Source: an uncultured Dehalococcoidia bacterium
GTDB taxonomy: Bacteria; Chloroflexota; Dehalococcoidia; Lucifugimonadales; UBA1123
Direction: 5' to 3'
Length of the DNA stretch: 64,000 bases
Assembly: GCA_951812505.1 (NCBI GenBank)
Contig: CATOSI010000003.1
Coordinates: 62,001-126,000 of the forward strand
Below the pieces are notes generated by a model. That model made no database searches. It worked only from the letters and a program-made list of their open reading frames with translations, and was not told the DNA's origin. Below are positions 40,570 to 50,614 of this stretch, one piece after another (the first letter of the stretch is position 1; each line of letters begins with the position of its first letter). A program made the translations under genes and the position numbers.

Positions 40570-42000
40570 TCAGTCAGAGTACCCGGCGTACAGCTTGCTT
40601 TCCGACAGATCAACCACCCGGTAGGGCAGTCCGCTCTCCTTTGCGGCGGACTCGCCCTCCGGCGCCACCAGCAGTGTTCCACCAGAGCCCACCGGCCTGC
40701 CGTAGTGCATGATCATCGAGCCGGCGACGAAGCTCATCACGGCCTTGTTCCGCTGAGGATCGAGGACAGTGATGTCGGCGTCGGCGCCCGGCGTGAAGTG
40801 TCCTTTGTCCCATAGTCCCATCATCCGCGCGGGTCCCCAGGACAGCTTTTCGGCCATTTCAAGTGGTGTCAGCGCGCCGAACTCGACCAGCGCCATCGTG
40901 GTCTGGATAGCCACGTTTCGCGGGTGTGATCCGCCGTCCGTGCTGACCGCGTCCACGATGAACTCCCCGTCCGAGTTTCTCGCTGAACTCAGGGTGAACG
41001 CAGAGGATGCCAGATTGACCGGGAAGCTCATGCCCACGTTGCTGCGCGCTCGCTCAAAGAGGTTAAGTGCCTCCTGCCGTTGCGCGTAGTAGATCTGACC
41101 GCCCTTCTGTGCCACGACGGAGCCGTACCCGTCCATGATAGCCTGGCGCATACCCTGGTAAGTGGTATCGTACCCGCGCAGGCGCAGGCAATTGCGTGGT
41201 ACGTCCGCCATCACGTTGCCGTCGTCGTCGCACAGACCGGTCGTACCGTTCTGGACAGCGTGATACGCCTCCGAGTTCAGCTGGCCAGACATGCCTTCCA
41301 GGATGTCCAGCGCCTCGTCGCACTCGTCAGCCGCGTCTTCGATAACGCCGCGACAGTAGCTGTTGACGTGGCACACGTGCAGTCTGCCGTCGCCCACAAG
41401 CTCTGGGACCTCTCTCAAACCCTCCAGCTGGCTGCCCGACTCGGTGGTGCCAAGATGAAACGCGATGTAGGCCCTCTGGGAGTTACATTCCGCTATGACT
41501 CGCGCAGAGTCCTCCGGAGTAAACGGGTGGTAGCCGCCGAGAATCTTGATGCCGTAACAGCCCTGTCTGAGAGCCGATGTGACCGTGTCACGCAGGTCCG
41601 TTGGCGAGAGACGGCCGACAGGAATCGTCAGGCCTGGGATGAGCGCGAAATTTCCGGCGACATTCAGTCCCGCGCCCCGCCGCTTTATGCCGTCTATGAG
41701 TGTGGGTCCTGTGCCTCCCATGTCCATGACTGTGGTCGTGCCCACGCGGGCCAGCATTCCATAGCCCAAGGCGGGGTCCCAGTTGCGTGACAGTCCGGCG
41801 ACATGCGCGTGGGTGTCTATCTGGCCGGGCATAACCCACAGCCCCGAAACGTCTATGACGTCTTCCGCCCTTGTAGGGTCCAGTTCGGGCTCAACGCGCT
41901 CGATCCTGCCGTACTTCAGGCCTACATCGCTCACGCCCTCGAATCCGTTCCTGGGATCGAGCACCACGCCTCCACTCAATATAAGGTCGTAGGTCGCCAT
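40570..42000 (-). CDS. Amidohydrolase (D-aminoacylase / dihydroorotase-like)
   Basis: A 476-residue metal hydrolase with a small beta domain built from both ends ('DLILSGGVVLDPRNG' and 'FTPGADADITVLDPQRNKAV') around a TIM barrel. Metal site: PGQIDTHAHV (about 58-67). A lysine that could be carboxylated lies in 'YGIKILGGYHP' (about 148-158), and later His residues in 'AYIAFHLGTT' and 'LHVCHVNSY', with Asp in 'DAVSTDGGSHPRN'. This set matches N-acyl-D-amino-acid deacylases, dihydroorotases and hydantoinases. The substrate is unknown. It converges with the alcohol dehydrogenase gene, 11 bases apart. Confidence 0.85.
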   Translation of the reverse strand: MATYDLILSGGVVLDPRNGFEGVSDVGLKYGRIERVEPELDPTRAEDVIDVSGLWVMPGQIDTHAHVAGLSRNWDPALGYGMLARVGTTTVMDMGGTGPTLIDGIKRRGAGLNVAGNFALIPGLTIPVGRLSPTDLRDTVTSALRQGCYGIKILGGYHPFTPEDSARVIAECNSQRAYIAFHLGTTESGSQLEGLREVPELVGDGRLHVCHVNSYCRGVIEDAADECDEALDILEGMSGQLNSEAYHAVQNGTTGLCDDDGNVMADVPRNCLRLRGYDTTYQGMRQAIMDGYGSVVAQKGGQIYYAQRQEALNLFERARSNVGMSFPVNLASSAFTLSSARNSDGEFIVDAVSTDGGSHPRNVAIQTTMALVEFGALTPLEMAEKLSWGPARMMGLWDKGHFTPGADADITVLDPQRNKAVMSFVAGSMIMHYGRPVGSGGTLLVAPEGESAAKESGLPYRVVDLSESKLYAGYSD

Positions 42001-42094
42001 CTATTCGTTCAACCGCCCGCTGGAATTTGCCGCGCTCATCGCGCAGGCTGGTATATAGTACACTAACCCCGATACCACCACAGGAGTGTAACTT

Positions 42095-42958
42095 ATGAAA
42101 CTTGGAGTAGTATTTCCGCAGACAGAGATCGGCAGCGATCCGGGCGCGGTGCGCGAGTACGCTCAGGCCGCTGAGGGCATGGGCTACAACCACATCCTGG
42201 CATTCGATCACGTTCTGGGCGCGAACGCGGAGTCCAGGCCCGGATGGAGCGGCGCATACCGCCACACGGACGCCTTCCACGAACCTTTTGTCCTCTTCGG
42301 CTACCTCGCTGCCGTAACGAACAGCGTAGAACTGGTCACCGGCGTTATCATCTTGCCCCAGCGCCAGACCGCGTTGGTCGCCAAGCAGACCGCGGCGGTG
42401 GACGTGCTCAGCCAGGGCAGGCTAAGGCTTGGCATCGGTATCGGCTGGAATGCCGTGGAGTACGAGGCGCTGGGCGAGAACTTCCGTGACCGCGGGCGAA
42501 GGTCCGAGGAGCAAATAGACCTGATGCGCAAGCTGTGGACCAACGACCTCATTACATACGAAGGACGCTGGCACAAGATAACCGACGCCGGACTGAATCC
42601 GCTGCCCGTTCAGCAGCCGATACCCGTCTGGTTCGGTGGAGCGGCGCCGCAGACCATCCGTCGCGTAGCTACGATGGGCGACGGATGGTTCCCGCTGTTC
42701 AGGCCCGACGACCGCGGCAGGGAACTCATCGAGAGCATGAGAGAGCAGGCCGCGACAGCAGGGCGCGGACCAGACGACATCGGTGTCGAGAGCTGGGTAT
42801 CCATCCGAGACTCATCCGAAGACGACTGGAAGCTCACCGCCGAGGCCTGGCGAGAGCTTGGCGCGACCCACCTGTCAGTGAACACCATGAACGCAGGACT
42901 AGAATCTCCGCAGGCACACATAGAGGCTATACAGAGATTCAAGGAAGTGATGGGGTAA
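42095..42958 (+). CDS. LLM-class flavin-dependent oxidoreductase (F420- or FMN-dependent)
   Basis: This 287-residue luciferase-like TIM barrel shows the family cues 'YAQAAEGMGYNHILAFDHVL', 'VTGVIILPQRQTALVAKQ' and 'RLRLGIGIGWNAVEYEALGE' (the cofactor-binding region), plus 'PIPVWFGGAAPQTIRRVATM'. This subgroup usually uses coenzyme F420. Reactions range from alkane and amine oxidation to reduction of unsaturated substrates; none can be fixed here. An AGGAG ribosome site precedes the ATG. A short inverted repeat TAGGGCG/CGCCCTA follows its stop (about 42964-42988) and could serve as a weak terminator. Confidence 0.88.
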   Translation: MKLGVVFPQTEIGSDPGAVREYAQAAEGMGYNHILAFDHVLGANAESRPGWSGAYRHTDAFHEPFVLFGYLAAVTNSVELVTGVIILPQRQTALVAKQTAAVDVLSQGRLRLGIGIGWNAVEYEALGENFRDRGRRSEEQIDLMRKLWTNDLITYEGRWHKITDAGLNPLPVQQPIPVWFGGAAPQTIRRVATMGDGWFPLFRPDDRGRELIESMREQAATAGRGPDDIGVESWVSIRDSSEDDWKLTAEAWRELGATHLSVNTMNAGLESPQAHIEAIQRFKEVMG

Positions 42959-43008
42959 ATCCGTAGGGCGTCCCTAGTGGGCGCCCTATCCACTTTCCCC
43001 GTCAGTCT

Positions 43009-44046
43009 TCAGACTCCACCAGAACTCTCCGATTCTGTAAGGGAATATCGGCACGGATTTCCACTGGCAGAGAATCGTAGGTTTCGAGCAGATTCTCCAC
43101 CCAGTTCGTGTGGGCCCCACAGTCGTATCTCGAAGAATGAGCGTTCATTTTCCTTTCGGACAACGCTGGTAAAGTCCGATAGGCTGACCAGCAATCCGTA
43201 CTGCGCCCCAAAACCTCGTATATTTCCCTGTAAGCGATTGTAGTCCGGCAACCCCACCGGAGTACCGCCTGACTTGACCTGCACGCACAACCTTGGTTCG
43301 CCGAAGCCCATTTCACCCCTGCCCGCCACAACGTCAATGCCGCCATCAGGGCCGAGTCGCGTCTGGACGGCGTGGTAACCCGACGCCTTTAAGAATTCCG
43401 CTATAAGATACTCCAGTCGCGTTCCAAAGAATCTTTGCCTGATTCTCTGCACGATACGGTCTTCTATCTGCTCGTCCAGATCACTCTCAGGCGTGTCGTC
43501 ATCGGGAATGTATATGTCCTCTTCCGATTCCGCTAGCGGTTCCCCGGTGAGGTGAGACTCGACGACTCGGTTGATACGAGTTTCGGCGGCTTCTTTCCTA
43601 ACTTGGAATACTGTGAGTTGACCGTTGATTGAGTTGAGCAGATCATCGTCGAAGTTGAATCGGGGCACATCTGACGCCTTCCACTCTACACCTCGCGCAT
43701 GATACACCGCGCTTTGCAGCAAATCAGCGAGGTCTGGACGAAAGTGATAATCGCCGGCCGCATATCCAACTGAGACCACTTTGGGACTCTTTCTGGGCAT
43801 CAATATCATATCGCCCATCTGAATCTCGTTGGCGAATCTCCAGAGTTGAGACGCCGCCGACCTCACCTTATGGATGCTCAAATCCTGGTAACGAGTTTCA
43901 TCACGAAGAGCATTCAGCAATTCAGCCCTGTCAGCAAATTCAGCGACGCTCTGCTGGAAATCGAATCCGATAACCGCAACGTCTTCCCGCAAAGCAAAGT
44001 CCTCGAACTCTCCAGACCTGCCCGCTCTGATGACCCATACGTTCAT
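43009..44046 (-). CDS. Mrr-like restriction endonuclease with an N-terminal PUA/EVE-like domain
   Basis: The C-terminal half (about 205-320) of this 345-residue protein is an Mrr-type PD-(D/E)xK nuclease: 'RFFGTRLEYLIAEFLKASGY', then 'RLGPDGGIDVVAGRG' with the active Asp, and 'LCVQVKSGG' with the (Q)xK pair. The N-terminal domain (about 1-120; 'MNVWVIRAGRSGEFEDFALR', 'GDMILMPRKSPKVVSVG') resembles domains attached to Mrr proteins that recognise modified bases or small ligands. Mrr enzymes cut methylated DNA. No methyltransferase or other defence gene is adjacent, so this would be a stand-alone modification-dependent nuclease. It is 19 bases after ftsH on the same strand. Confidence 0.85.
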   Translation of the reverse strand: MNVWVIRAGRSGEFEDFALREDVAVIGFDFQQSVAEFADRAELLNALRDETRYQDLSIHKVRSAASQLWRFANEIQMGDMILMPRKSPKVVSVGYAAGDYHFRPDLADLLQSAVYHARGVEWKASDVPRFNFDDDLLNSINGQLTVFQVRKEAAETRINRVVESHLTGEPLAESEEDIYIPDDDTPESDLDEQIEDRIVQRIRQRFFGTRLEYLIAEFLKASGYHAVQTRLGPDGGIDVVAGRGEMGFGEPRLCVQVKSGGTPVGLPDYNRLQGNIRGFGAQYGLLVSLSDFTSVVRKENERSFFEIRLWGPHELGGESARNLRFSASGNPCRYSLTESESSGGV

Positions 44047-44065
44047 TCTGATTCCTCTTCAGCCG

Positions 44066-45898
44066 TCAGTCCGCAGAGGCGGGGGCTACGGGCATACCCT
44101 GGGGCGGCCGGTCGTCGAAGAGGCCGGGCACGTCTTCTTCTTCGATAGTCTCGTTCTCGATCAGGTAGTTGGATATGTCGTCGAGCTTCGCCTTGTTTTC
44201 TTTCAGAATTCGCATCGCCGTCGTGTATGCGTTCTCGATCAAGGAGCGGACCTCGTCATCTATCTGCTCGGCAACGTTGTCAGAGTAGTCGCGCTGTTCT
44301 GAAATCTCACGGCCCAGGAATACCATCTCCTCGCGCTTACCGAACGTGCGCGGACCGAGCTTCTTGCTCATTCCGAAGCGGGTGATCATCTGTCGAGCGA
44401 TGCTAGTCGCCTGCTCCAGGTCGTTGCTGGCTCCGGTTGTGAACTGGTCGAATATAAGCTCCTCAGCCGCCCGGCCTCCCATCGCCATAGCGAGACGTGC
44501 TTCGAGCTGTCTCCTGGTTACGAGATTGCGGTCCTCTTCGGGAACCGTCTTGGTGAATCCGCCCGCTTGCCCGCGCGCCACTATCGTAACTTTGGCTACG
44601 GGGTCCGCATTCGGCAGCATATGAGCAACGAGAGCGTGTCCTGCCTCGTGGTATGCGGTTATCTCCTTCTCACGGTCGCTTATCACACGACTCCGACGTG
44701 CAGGGCCAGCGATAATCCTGTCTATCGCCTCGGCAAACTCAGAACTCCCTATCAGCTTCTTAGCTCGTCTCGCGGCAAGTATCGCCGACTCGTTCACCAG
44801 ATTCGCAAGATCGGCTCCACTGAATCCCACTGTCTGACGCGCCACACGCTCCAGGTCCAACTCCTCCTCCAACGGCTTGCCCTTCGAGTGTACGTCCAGT
44901 ATCTGCATCCGACCCTTCAGATCAGGGTTGTCCAGGACCACCCGACGGTCGAACCTACCAGGCCTCAGCAACGCGGGGTCGAGAATGTCCGGCCGGTTCG
45001 TGGCCGCTATAACGATCACATTGGTGCCAGTGTCGAATCCGTCCATCTCAACCAGTATCTGGTTAAGCGTCTGCTCCCTCTCGTCGTGGCCTCCACCAAG
45101 TCCCGCTCCACGATGACGTCCCACAGCGTCTATCTCGTCCACGAACACTATGCACGGAGAGTTGCGCTTCGCCTGGTCGAACAGGTCCCGAACACGACTC
45201 GCTCCCACTCCTACGAACATCTCCACGAACTCAGAACCCGATATGTTGAAGAACGGAACTCCCGCCTCTCCCGCAACAGCGCGCGCCATCAGCGTCTTTC
45301 CGGTGCCCGGAGGTCCCACCAACAGCACTCCCTTGGGTATCTTCGCACCCAGAGCCAGGAACCTCTCAGGATACTTCAGGAACTCCACGACCTCCTGAAG
45401 CTCCTCCTTCGCCTCCTCCACTCCGGCAACGTCAGAGAAGCTGACCTGTGGAGCGTTGCCCATGAACATTCGCGCCTTGCTTCGTCCGAAGCTGAAGGTC
45501 TGGTTGGAGCTTCCCTGCGCCTGTCTCATCATGAACAACAGCACAGCGCCGAAGAAGATGAGGGGCAGGAAGTTGAAGAGCAGACCGAGCATTGCTGAGA
45601 GTCCGCCTGAGCCTTTGACGACGACGTCAACCCGGCTGGGGTCCACCTCCGCCTCTCTGAGGATCTCGACTATGGAGGACCCGGACTCTTTTCTGGACTC
45701 GAAGGTCTCGCCTGAGAAGGTGGTAACGGTGAGGGAGTCTCCCTTGACCTCTATGCTTTCCACCTGTCCTCGGCTGGCCATCGTGATGACCTCGTTGATG
45801 GACAGTTCGTTCGAACCGCCGAGATTGCCGGAGAGCAGAGTAAACACAACTGCTGTGACACCCGCAATGATCAGAAAATAAACTAGGGTTTTGCGCAT
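44066..45898 (-). CDS. ftsH: ATP-dependent zinc metalloprotease FtsH
   Basis: A 610-residue membrane protease that degrades misfolded membrane proteins and regulators. It has a membrane helix at the start ('[17 protein letters not shown]'), a small periplasmic domain (about 30-100) and a second helix ('[18 protein letters not shown]', about 106-123). The AAA module follows (Walker A GPPGTGKT, Walker [32 protein letters not shown]), then the M41 peptidase with HEAGH. ATG at 45898 is preferred because GGTGG lies just before it; an ATG four codons earlier has no spacing from its purine tract. It may be co-transcribed with the Mrr-like gene downstream. Confidence 0.96.
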   Translation of the reverse strand: MRKTLVYFLIIAGVTAVVFTLLSGNLGGSNELSINEVITMASRGQVESIEVKGDSLTVTTFSGETFESRKESGSSIVEILREAEVDPSRVDVVVKGSGGLSAMLGLLFNFLPLIFFGAVLLFMMRQAQGSSNQTFSFGRSKARMFMGNAPQVSFSDVAGVEEAKEELQEVVEFLKYPERFLALGAKIPKGVLLVGPPGTGKTLMARAVAGEAGVPFFNISGSEFVEMFVGVGASRVRDLFDQAKRNSPCIVFVDEIDAVGRHRGAGLGGGHDEREQTLNQILVEMDGFDTGTNVIVIAATNRPDILDPALLRPGRFDRRVVLDNPDLKGRMQILDVHSKGKPLEEELDLERVARQTVGFSGADLANLVNESAILAARRAKKLIGSSEFAEAIDRIIAGPARRSRVISDREKEITAYHEAGHALVAHMLPNADPVAKVTIVARGQAGGFTKTVPEEDRNLVTRRQLEARLAMAMGGRAAEELIFDQFTTGASNDLEQATSIARQMITRFGMSKKLGPRTFGKREEMVFLGREISEQRDYSDNVAEQIDDEVRSLIENAYTTAMRILKENKAKLDDISNYLIENETIEEEDVPGLFDDRPPQGMPVAPASAD

Positions 45899-46295
45899 CT
45901 CACCACCCATCTCTCATATAATTCGGAAGCATCTAGTGTCTGATGAGTAGTCATGAGCCAGGGTCTTCTGGACCGAGTTTATCGTCATTCCCGCGAAAGT
46001 GGTAATCCAGTGCGCGCTTGCTTACTGAACGGTTTCCACCCGCCACTTTGTGATGCTTCCATATAGTTCAGCAAAGCCGTTGTAACGAAGGGGAGGTTAC
46101 ATGCTCAGGACTGCCACAACGCAATTGCGAAGGTAGATATGAAACAGTCATAGTATAGCAGATATAGCGCAGTCGCATGACAGACTATTTGCTCAGGGTC
46201 TTTTGTGAGTTATGATTACCGCATACATCGGACGGTGATCCTATATACGCCCTCGCAGGAATCGAATACGCATTAACCAGGTCTTGGAGGAATTA
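45899..46295. other. About 400-base divergent gap between ftsH and gcvT
   Basis: Holds a degenerate dRS3-like palindrome (45987-46006) joined to a copy of the 57-bp repeat family (46003-46060). The rest contains AT-rich stretches that could be promoters for both neighbours. I looked for the conserved cores of a glycine riboswitch ahead of gcvT and did not find them. Confidence 0.5.
46003..46060. repeat. 57-bp interspersed repeat, copy 2, abutting a dRS3-like palindrome
   Basis: Runs from 'AATCCAGTG' to 'TTTGTGATGCTTCC' in the same direction as the 10.7-kb copy. Its left end overlaps the end of the palindrome ATTCCCGCGAAAGTGGTAAT (45987-46006). Confidence 0.7.
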
Positions 46296-47399
46296 GTGTC
46301 AGACGAACAGACGCCGCGCCAGACTCCACTGTACGACACCCATGCCCGGCATGGAGCGCGATTCGTGTCGTTCGCGGGCTGGGAGATGCCCGTCCGCTAC
46401 GACAGCATCATCCAGGAAGCGGAGGCGGTCCGGACCAACGCAGGGCTGTTTGATGTATCACATATGGGACGTGTGGAGTTCCATGGGCCGGGAGCCGCCT
46501 CGCTGCTCGATTCCGTCCTCAGCGTAAACGTACAGCGAATGCGTATCGGACGCGCACACTATAACGTCATATGCGACCGCGACGGCGGCATAATTGACGA
46601 CTGCATCGTTTACAGGCTCGGCGATCAGCGTTTTCTTCTGATCCCGAACGCATCTAACACAGACGCCGTACTCGACTGGATCGAAAGCCTGCGATCCAGC
46701 CACGAAGAGACCTCTATCGTCAACGTCACTACCGACATTGCGATGATTGCCTGCCAGGGCCCGAAAGCGCGCGACATGGTCGCCCAGCTTGCCGACTCAG
46801 ACACATCCAAGATACGCCCCTTCCGGGCGCGGACGACAACCGTGAACGGCGTTGAGACCTTCCTTGCGCGCACCGGCTACACCGGAGAGGACGGCTTTGA
46901 GATCATGGCGCCGAGCGATTCCGCGCCCGCCATGTGGGAAGCTCTCGTGGAACTGGGCGCGTCGTCCTGCGGGCTCGGAGCGAGGGACGTTCTCAGACTT
47001 GAAGCCGGGCTGTTGCTGCACGGCAACGACATGGACACTTCGGTCAACCCTTATGAAGCTGGGCTGGACAGGTTCGTTGACCCCGACAGGGAAGGCTACG
47101 TAGCAGGCGCCTCGCTGCGGGCCATAAGGGATGGGGGAGTATCTCGAAGGATAGCCGCTTTCACCATGATTCAGAGAGGTATAGCCCGTCCCGGATACTC
47201 TATTATTGAAGGTGAGAACCGCATCGGAAACGTTACGTCCGGCGGCCCGTCGCCCACGCTTGACACTAACATAGGCTTGGGCTATCTTCCTATCGCGTAT
47301 TCTGAGCCGGGGACCCGAGTCGCAATAGAAATACGGGGCCGCCCGGTCGAAGCAGAAATTACAACCCTTCCCTTCTACCGCAGGAGCAGGAGCGCATGA
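46296..47399 (+). CDS. gcvT: Glycine cleavage system T protein (aminomethyltransferase)
   Basis: A 367-residue folate enzyme that takes the aminomethyl group from the lipoyl arm of GcvH, releases ammonia and makes methylene-tetrahydrofolate. Motifs include 'FVSFAGWEMPVRYDSI', 'GLFDVSHMGRVEFHGP' and 'RTGYTGEDGFEI' (about 196-207). The catalytic-region 'LEAGLLLHGNDMD' and the C-terminal 'VTSGGPSPTLDTNIGLGYLP' are present. The GTG at 46296 is chosen because GGAGG ends five bases before it. Its stop overlaps the ATG of gcvH (ATGA), so the pair is coupled. It heads the gcvT-H-PA-PB operon. Confidence 0.95.
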   Translation: MSDEQTPRQTPLYDTHARHGARFVSFAGWEMPVRYDSIIQEAEAVRTNAGLFDVSHMGRVEFHGPGAASLLDSVLSVNVQRMRIGRAHYNVICDRDGGIIDDCIVYRLGDQRFLLIPNASNTDAVLDWIESLRSSHEETSIVNVTTDIAMIACQGPKARDMVAQLADSDTSKIRPFRARTTTVNGVETFLARTGYTGEDGFEIMAPSDSAPAMWEALVELGASSCGLGARDVLRLEAGLLLHGNDMDTSVNPYEAGLDRFVDPDREGYVAGASLRAIRDGGVSRRIAAFTMIQRGIARPGYSIIEGENRIGNVTSGGPSPTLDTNIGLGYLPIAYSEPGTRVAIEIRGRPVEAEITTLPFYRRSRSA

Positions 47400-47779
47400 A
47401 CCCTGAAGATCTCAAATACTCGGAAGAGCATGAATGGCTTAGGTTGGATGGCGATACCGCCATAATCGGGATAACTCATTTCGCCCAGGACAGTCTTGGA
47501 GATGTCGTGTTCGTAGAACTCCCGGAAGTGGGATCGGACGTGAAACAGTTTGAGAAGATGGGTGAGATCGAGTCTGTCAAAGCAGTCTCAGACCTGTACT
47601 GTCCCGTCGGCGGAAAGGTAATAGAGGTCAACGACTCTCTCACGGACAGCCCGGAACTTGTGAACGACAGCCCGTACGGCGACGGCTGGATGCTGAAGGT
47701 GGAAATGGCGGACAGTTCCGAAATAGAGCGACTGATGAGCGCGTCCGAGTACGACACACTCATCGAATCGGAGAGCTAG
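47396..47779 (+). CDS. gcvH: Glycine cleavage system H protein
   Basis: A 127-residue lipoyl carrier. The lipoylated lysine is Lys62 in GEIESVKAVSDLYCPVGG; 'YSEEHEWLRLDGD' at the start and 'NDSPYGDGWMLKVEM' near the end are family hallmarks. It shuttles the aminomethyl group between the P, T and L proteins. Lipoamide dehydrogenase for this system is probably the PDH-operon enzyme, since no second copy is in the window. It overlaps gcvT by four bases and is followed ten bases later by gcvPA. Confidence 0.96.
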   Translation: MNPEDLKYSEEHEWLRLDGDTAIIGITHFAQDSLGDVVFVELPEVGSDVKQFEKMGEIESVKAVSDLYCPVGGKVIEVNDSLTDSPELVNDSPYGDGWMLKVEMADSSEIERLMSASEYDTLIESES

Positions 47780-47789
47780 GACAAAGACG

Positions 47790-49112
47790 ATGTCTTCAAA
47801 CTTCCAATCTCCCTATGTTCCGAATACTGATCCCGACAGGCGCAGTATGCTGGATGCTATCGGCATTGACTCGGTGGCGGAGCTCTTCGACGACATACCC
47901 GAAAACTATCTGAATTCGGACCTGGACATACCCTCGGCGCGAGACGAGTTGGAACTTGGCCGCTACGCCCGTGAACTGGCGGCAATGAACCGAGTGCCGG
48001 GAGACTACGCTTGCTTCCTGGGAGCGGGGTCGTACAGGCATCACATTCCCGCGGTGGTGCGGCAGATAACGAGCCGCAGCGAGTACATGACTGCGTACAC
48101 TCCGTACCAGCCGGAGGTGTCGCAGGGAACGCTCCAGACCGCCTTCGAATTCCAGACGCTGGTCTCACAGCTGACTGGGATGGACGTGGCCAATCTCGGG
48201 ATGTACGACGGCTCCACCTCTTTGGCGGAGGCCGCGCTTATGGCGGCGAGAGTAACGAGGCGAGACCGCGTGGCGATTCTGGACTCTGTATCGCCTCTGT
48301 ATCGCGAGGTACTGGACACCTATACTCAGGCCCCCGGCCTGGGGATAGATGTGGTCGGCGCGTCCGACACCGAGATAGGCGAGCCAGCTTGCCTGATCGT
48401 CCAGCAGCCCAACTTCTTCGGGTACATGGAGGACATGGAGCGGCTGGCTGAACTGGCTCACTCGAACGGCGCGCTGCTGATCGTAAGCGCCGACCCGGTT
48501 TCCCTGGGCATGTTTAAGTCTCCTGGCGATTACGGTGCCGACATAGTGGTGGGTGAGGGCCAGGCCCTCGGAGTTCCGCCGACTTTCGGCGGCCCTTATG
48601 TGGGACTCTTCGCCTGCAAGCAGTCCTACATTCGACAGATGCCAGGCAGGATAGTCGGCAAGACCGTGGACACGCGCGGCAGAGAGGCCTACGTGCTCAC
48701 CCTCCAGACTCGCGAGCAGCACATCAGGCGGGAGCGGGCCACGTCCAACATATGCACGGCGGTCGCGCTCATAGCGCTCATGTCCACCGTTTATATGGCA
48801 TCGTTCGGCAAGCATGGATTGAGGCACATCGCGGAGCTTTGCTACCACAAGTCGCACTACGCGGCCAGTCTCATTTCCGAGATACCGGGATATTCCATGC
48901 CGGTAGAGGGAACGTTCTTCCAGGAATTCGTCATCGAGTGCCCGGAACAGCCGTCCGAGATAAACCGTAATCTGCTGGAGCACAAGATCATTGGCGGGCT
49001 GGATATTAGCGATCAAGTTCCCAACGGAATGCTCCTCTGCGTGACCGAATTGAACAGCCGCGAGGAAATCGAAGGCTTGGCGACCGCATTGGCGGAGGTG
49101 GGTGCACAGTGA
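47790..49112 (+). CDS. gcvPA: Glycine dehydrogenase (decarboxylating) subunit 1
   Basis: A 440-residue N-terminal half of the split P protein found in many non-proteobacterial lineages. It has the fold of PLP enzymes but no PLP lysine, which is on subunit 2. Family segments include 'FLGAGSYRHHIPAVVRQITS', 'TAYTPYQPEVSQGTLQ', 'MYDGSTSLAEAALMAARVT' and 'GEGQALGVPPTFGGPYVGLF'. With GcvPB it decarboxylates glycine and loads the aminomethyl group onto GcvH. Its TGA overlaps the GTG of gcvPB. Confidence 0.96.
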   Translation: MSSNFQSPYVPNTDPDRRSMLDAIGIDSVAELFDDIPENYLNSDLDIPSARDELELGRYARELAAMNRVPGDYACFLGAGSYRHHIPAVVRQITSRSEYMTAYTPYQPEVSQGTLQTAFEFQTLVSQLTGMDVANLGMYDGSTSLAEAALMAARVTRRDRVAILDSVSPLYREVLDTYTQAPGLGIDVVGASDTEIGEPACLIVQQPNFFGYMEDMERLAELAHSNGALLIVSADPVSLGMFKSPGDYGADIVVGEGQALGVPPTFGGPYVGLFACKQSYIRQMPGRIVGKTVDTRGREAYVLTLQTREQHIRRERATSNICTAVALIALMSTVYMASFGKHGLRHIAELCYHKSHYAASLISEIPGYSMPVEGTFFQEFVIECPEQPSEINRNLLEHKIIGGLDISDQVPNGMLLCVTELNSREEIEGLATALAEVGAQ

Positions 49113-50590
49113 CGACTCTGCTCGAAAGATTCGACCTCGACCGCAGAAAACTGCTCATGGACCGCAGCAGACCGGGAAGAGTCGGCACCACGCTCCCGCC
49201 GCTGGACGTGCCGGTATCGGACTTGCCCGACCAGTCGATGCTGAGGGACTCGCTGGATATGCCGGAGGTGTCGGAGGGGGAGATCGTCCGGTACTTCTCG
49301 CAGATAAGCCAGTTCAATTTCTCCATAGACCACAACTTCTACCCACTGGGCAGCTGTACTATGAAGTACAACCCCAAGCTGAACGACGAGATAGCGTCGC
49401 TGCCCGGATTCGCCCAGATACATCCAATGCAGACGGCGGAAACGTCCCAGGGAGCCATCAGGCTGCTATGGGAACTCCAGGAATGGCTGAACGAGATAAC
49501 CGGAATGCCGGGCTGCTCTCTCGCTCCGATGGCCGGGGCGGATGGCGAACTCGCCGGGATGCTCATGGCGCGCGCCTACCTGCTGGACAGGGGGGAGAAG
49601 CAGCGCAAAAACGTGCTGATCCCGGACTCGGCGCATGGAACCAACCCGGCGTCGGCGGCCATGGCGGGCTTCGAGGTGGTTACTCTGCCCTCGGACGCGA
49701 ACGGCAACACCGACCTGGACGCGCTCAGAAGCTCGGTAAACGAGGAACTCGCGGGTCTTATGATAACGCTGCCGAGCACCCTTGGCCTGTTCGATACCAA
49801 CATACTGGATGTCACCAGGATAGTCAGGGACGCGGGAGGCGTCGTTTACGGCGACGGAGCGAACCTTAACGCCATCGTCGGGCGCGTGAAGTTCGGCGAC
49901 CTGGGCTTCGACGTTATGCACTCCAACCTGCACAAGACGTTCACCCAGCCGCATGGCGGCGGCGGCCCCGGAGCCGGGCCAGTTATCGCCGGTCCAAGAC
50001 TCGTTGATTACCTCCCGACGCCGATAGCCGCGCGAAATGGCGATGGCGAGGATGTGACCTTCTCGTTGGATAAGCCCTCTAAGAGCATCGGGAAAATGGG
50101 AGCGTTCCACGGCAATTTCGGCGCGCTGGTCAGGGCATGGTCGTACATCGCGACGCTGGGCAAGGAGGGCATCCCGCAGATAAGCGAGGACGCGGTAATC
50201 AACGCAAACTACGTACTCAGCCAGCTTCGTGGAGTCTATGACCTACCCTATGACCGCACGTGTATGCACGAGGTGGTGTTCTCAGCGACGAACCTGAAGC
50301 GGCAGAACGGCGTGCGAGCGCTGGACGTAGCCAAGCGTCTGATAGACTACGGCATCCACCCGCCGACGATGTACTTCCCGCTCATAGTGGATGAGGCGCT
50401 CATGGTCGAACCGACGGAAACAGAGTCCAAGGAGACGCTCGACTATTTCATCGAGGTGATGAAGGCAATCGCGCAAGAGGCGGCGGAAGACCCCGACATT
50501 CTGCATGACGCGCCGCACAACATGCCCAACACACGGCTCGACGAGGCGCGCGCCGCCCGCCGACCGGTACTCAGGTGGACACCGGAATAG
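49109..50590 (+). CDS. gcvPB: Glycine dehydrogenase (decarboxylating) subunit 2
   Basis: The 493-residue PLP-carrying half of the split P protein. The Schiff-base lysine is in 'VMHSNLHKTFTQPHGGGGPG' (about 269-288). 'YPLGSCTMKYNPKLNDEIAS' and 'SLAPMAGADGELAGMLMARA' are family hallmarks. GTG start overlapping the gcvPA stop gives stoichiometric synthesis. The selenocysteine peroxiredoxin gene begins 24 bases later on the same strand and is probably in the same transcript. Confidence 0.96.
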   Translation: MTTLLERFDLDRRKLLMDRSRPGRVGTTLPPLDVPVSDLPDQSMLRDSLDMPEVSEGEIVRYFSQISQFNFSIDHNFYPLGSCTMKYNPKLNDEIASLPGFAQIHPMQTAETSQGAIRLLWELQEWLNEITGMPGCSLAPMAGADGELAGMLMARAYLLDRGEKQRKNVLIPDSAHGTNPASAAMAGFEVVTLPSDANGNTDLDALRSSVNEELAGLMITLPSTLGLFDTNILDVTRIVRDAGGVVYGDGANLNAIVGRVKFGDLGFDVMHSNLHKTFTQPHGGGGPGAGPVIAGPRLVDYLPTPIAARNGDGEDVTFSLDKPSKSIGKMGAFHGNFGALVRAWSYIATLGKEGIPQISEDAVINANYVLSQLRGVYDLPYDRTCMHEVVFSATNLKRQNGVRALDVAKRLIDYGIHPPTMYFPLIVDEALMVEPTETESKETLDYFIEVMKAIAQEAAEDPDILHDAPHNMPNTRLDEARAARRPVLRWTPE

Positions 50591-50614
50591 CAACACATCG
50601 AACGGAGAAAGACT

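Noticed and set aside
45899..46295. Possible glycine riboswitch ahead of gcvT
   Set aside because: The conserved aptamer cores were not found; the region is mostly interspersed repeats.
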